64,000 bases of DNA from Myxococcales bacterium (lineage in GTDB: Bacteria > Myxococcota_A > Bradymonadia > UBA7976 > UBA1532): NCBI GenBank assembly GCA_020633465.1, contig JACKDN010000010.1, positions 186,001 through 250,000 of the forward strand. Direction: 5' to 3'. The notes beneath the pieces are model-generated. The model was given only the letters and a program-made list of their open reading frames with translations. It searched no databases and had not been told where the DNA came from. Made by a program: the position numbers and the translations under genes. Of this stretch, positions 63,932 through 64,000 are shown piece after piece (the first letter of the stretch is position 1; every line of letters begins with the position of its first letter).

Positions 63932-64000
63932 AGGTCCCGATCACCCGCCCCTTCTTCGACGACGACGATCGCGCCGCCGTCGCCGCCCCCCTCGACACCG
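63928..64000 (+). CDS. DegT/DnrJ/EryC1/StrS-type aminotransferase, 5' end only
   Basis: The first 24 codons are visible before the window ends. The GTG overlaps the stop of the epimerase (GTGA), and the sequence KVPITRPFFDDDDRAAVAAPLDT fits the start of PLP-dependent sugar aminotransferases, which usually read PITxPxFDxxD. Nothing after this can be said. The context with the sugar-nucleotide epimerase supports the call. Confidence 0.7.
   Translation, partial: MKVPITRPFFDDDDRAAVAAPLDT

Overview
The window is a very GC-rich stretch from an uncultured-looking, Gram-negative, respiring bacterium. Several traits suggest the Myxococcota / deltaproteobacterial lineage: MopE-type Cys/Asp-rich lipoproteins, a matrixin with a C-terminal sorting-like tail, hybrid sensor kinases, a Ser/Thr kinase, a class II (B12) ribonucleotide reductase, and many start/stop overlaps of the ATGA or GTGA type. 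This placement is inference. No rRNA, tRNA, CRISPR array or insertion sequence was seen.

Layout. 1-4078 (minus): an uptake [NiFe]-hydrogenase operon in the order small subunit, HybA, HybB, large subunit (cut by the window edge). 4351-4959: a GbsR/MarR-type regulator, divergent from a menaquinone operon and sharing an inverted repeat with it. 5090-14220 (plus): menF, menD, menA, menC, menE, a polyprenyl diphosphate synthase, a DAHP synthase and menG, nearly all overlapping by 1-4 bases. A hotdog thioesterase lies antisense at the end of menE. MenH and MenB are absent. The hydrogenase would feed electrons into the quinone this operon makes.

14214-18741 (minus): a methyltransferase, a RES/Xre-like toxin-antitoxin pair, a PAS hybrid kinase and an ECF-like sigma factor. 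18955-24546: a four-haem cytochrome c with a TPR partner, a DUF2325-like protein coupled to a crotonase, and an M50 membrane protease. 24594-33790: glycyl-tRNA synthetase, a DUF4105 protein, an M74-type murein endopeptidase with LysM, two coupled sensor kinases, a probable beta-barrel protein and a HEAT-repeat protein. 33918-36657: ClpS-ClpA. 36847-42362: a six-cysteine membrane-anchored protein of unknown function and an intein-containing NrdJ, with a 480-base structured and NrdR-box-bearing upstream region. 42858-50191: a response regulator, a zinc-ribbon/kinase/TM2/SHOCT protein, an Npt-type nucleotide transporter, a second six-cysteine protein, a LysR regulator and a PhoR/PhoB-like pair.

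50260-54799 (minus): a translationally coupled trio of a Cys-rich lipoprotein with a P domain, a catalytic M16 peptidase and a non-catalytic M16 partner. 54905-62888: secreted and lipoprotein genes (MopE-like, matrixin, a propeller-like lipoprotein, HEAT repeats) around a metal-type ABC transporter with a well-formed, apparently leaderless promoter. 62948-64000: a sugar-nucleotide epimerase/dehydratase followed by the first codons of a DegT-type aminotransferase.

Four genes (menD, menC, the MopE-like lipoprotein, a HEAT lipoprotein) carry frameshifts. In menD all six are one-base losses over about 660 bases, with the family sequence resuming each time, which looks more like sequencing indels than gene decay.
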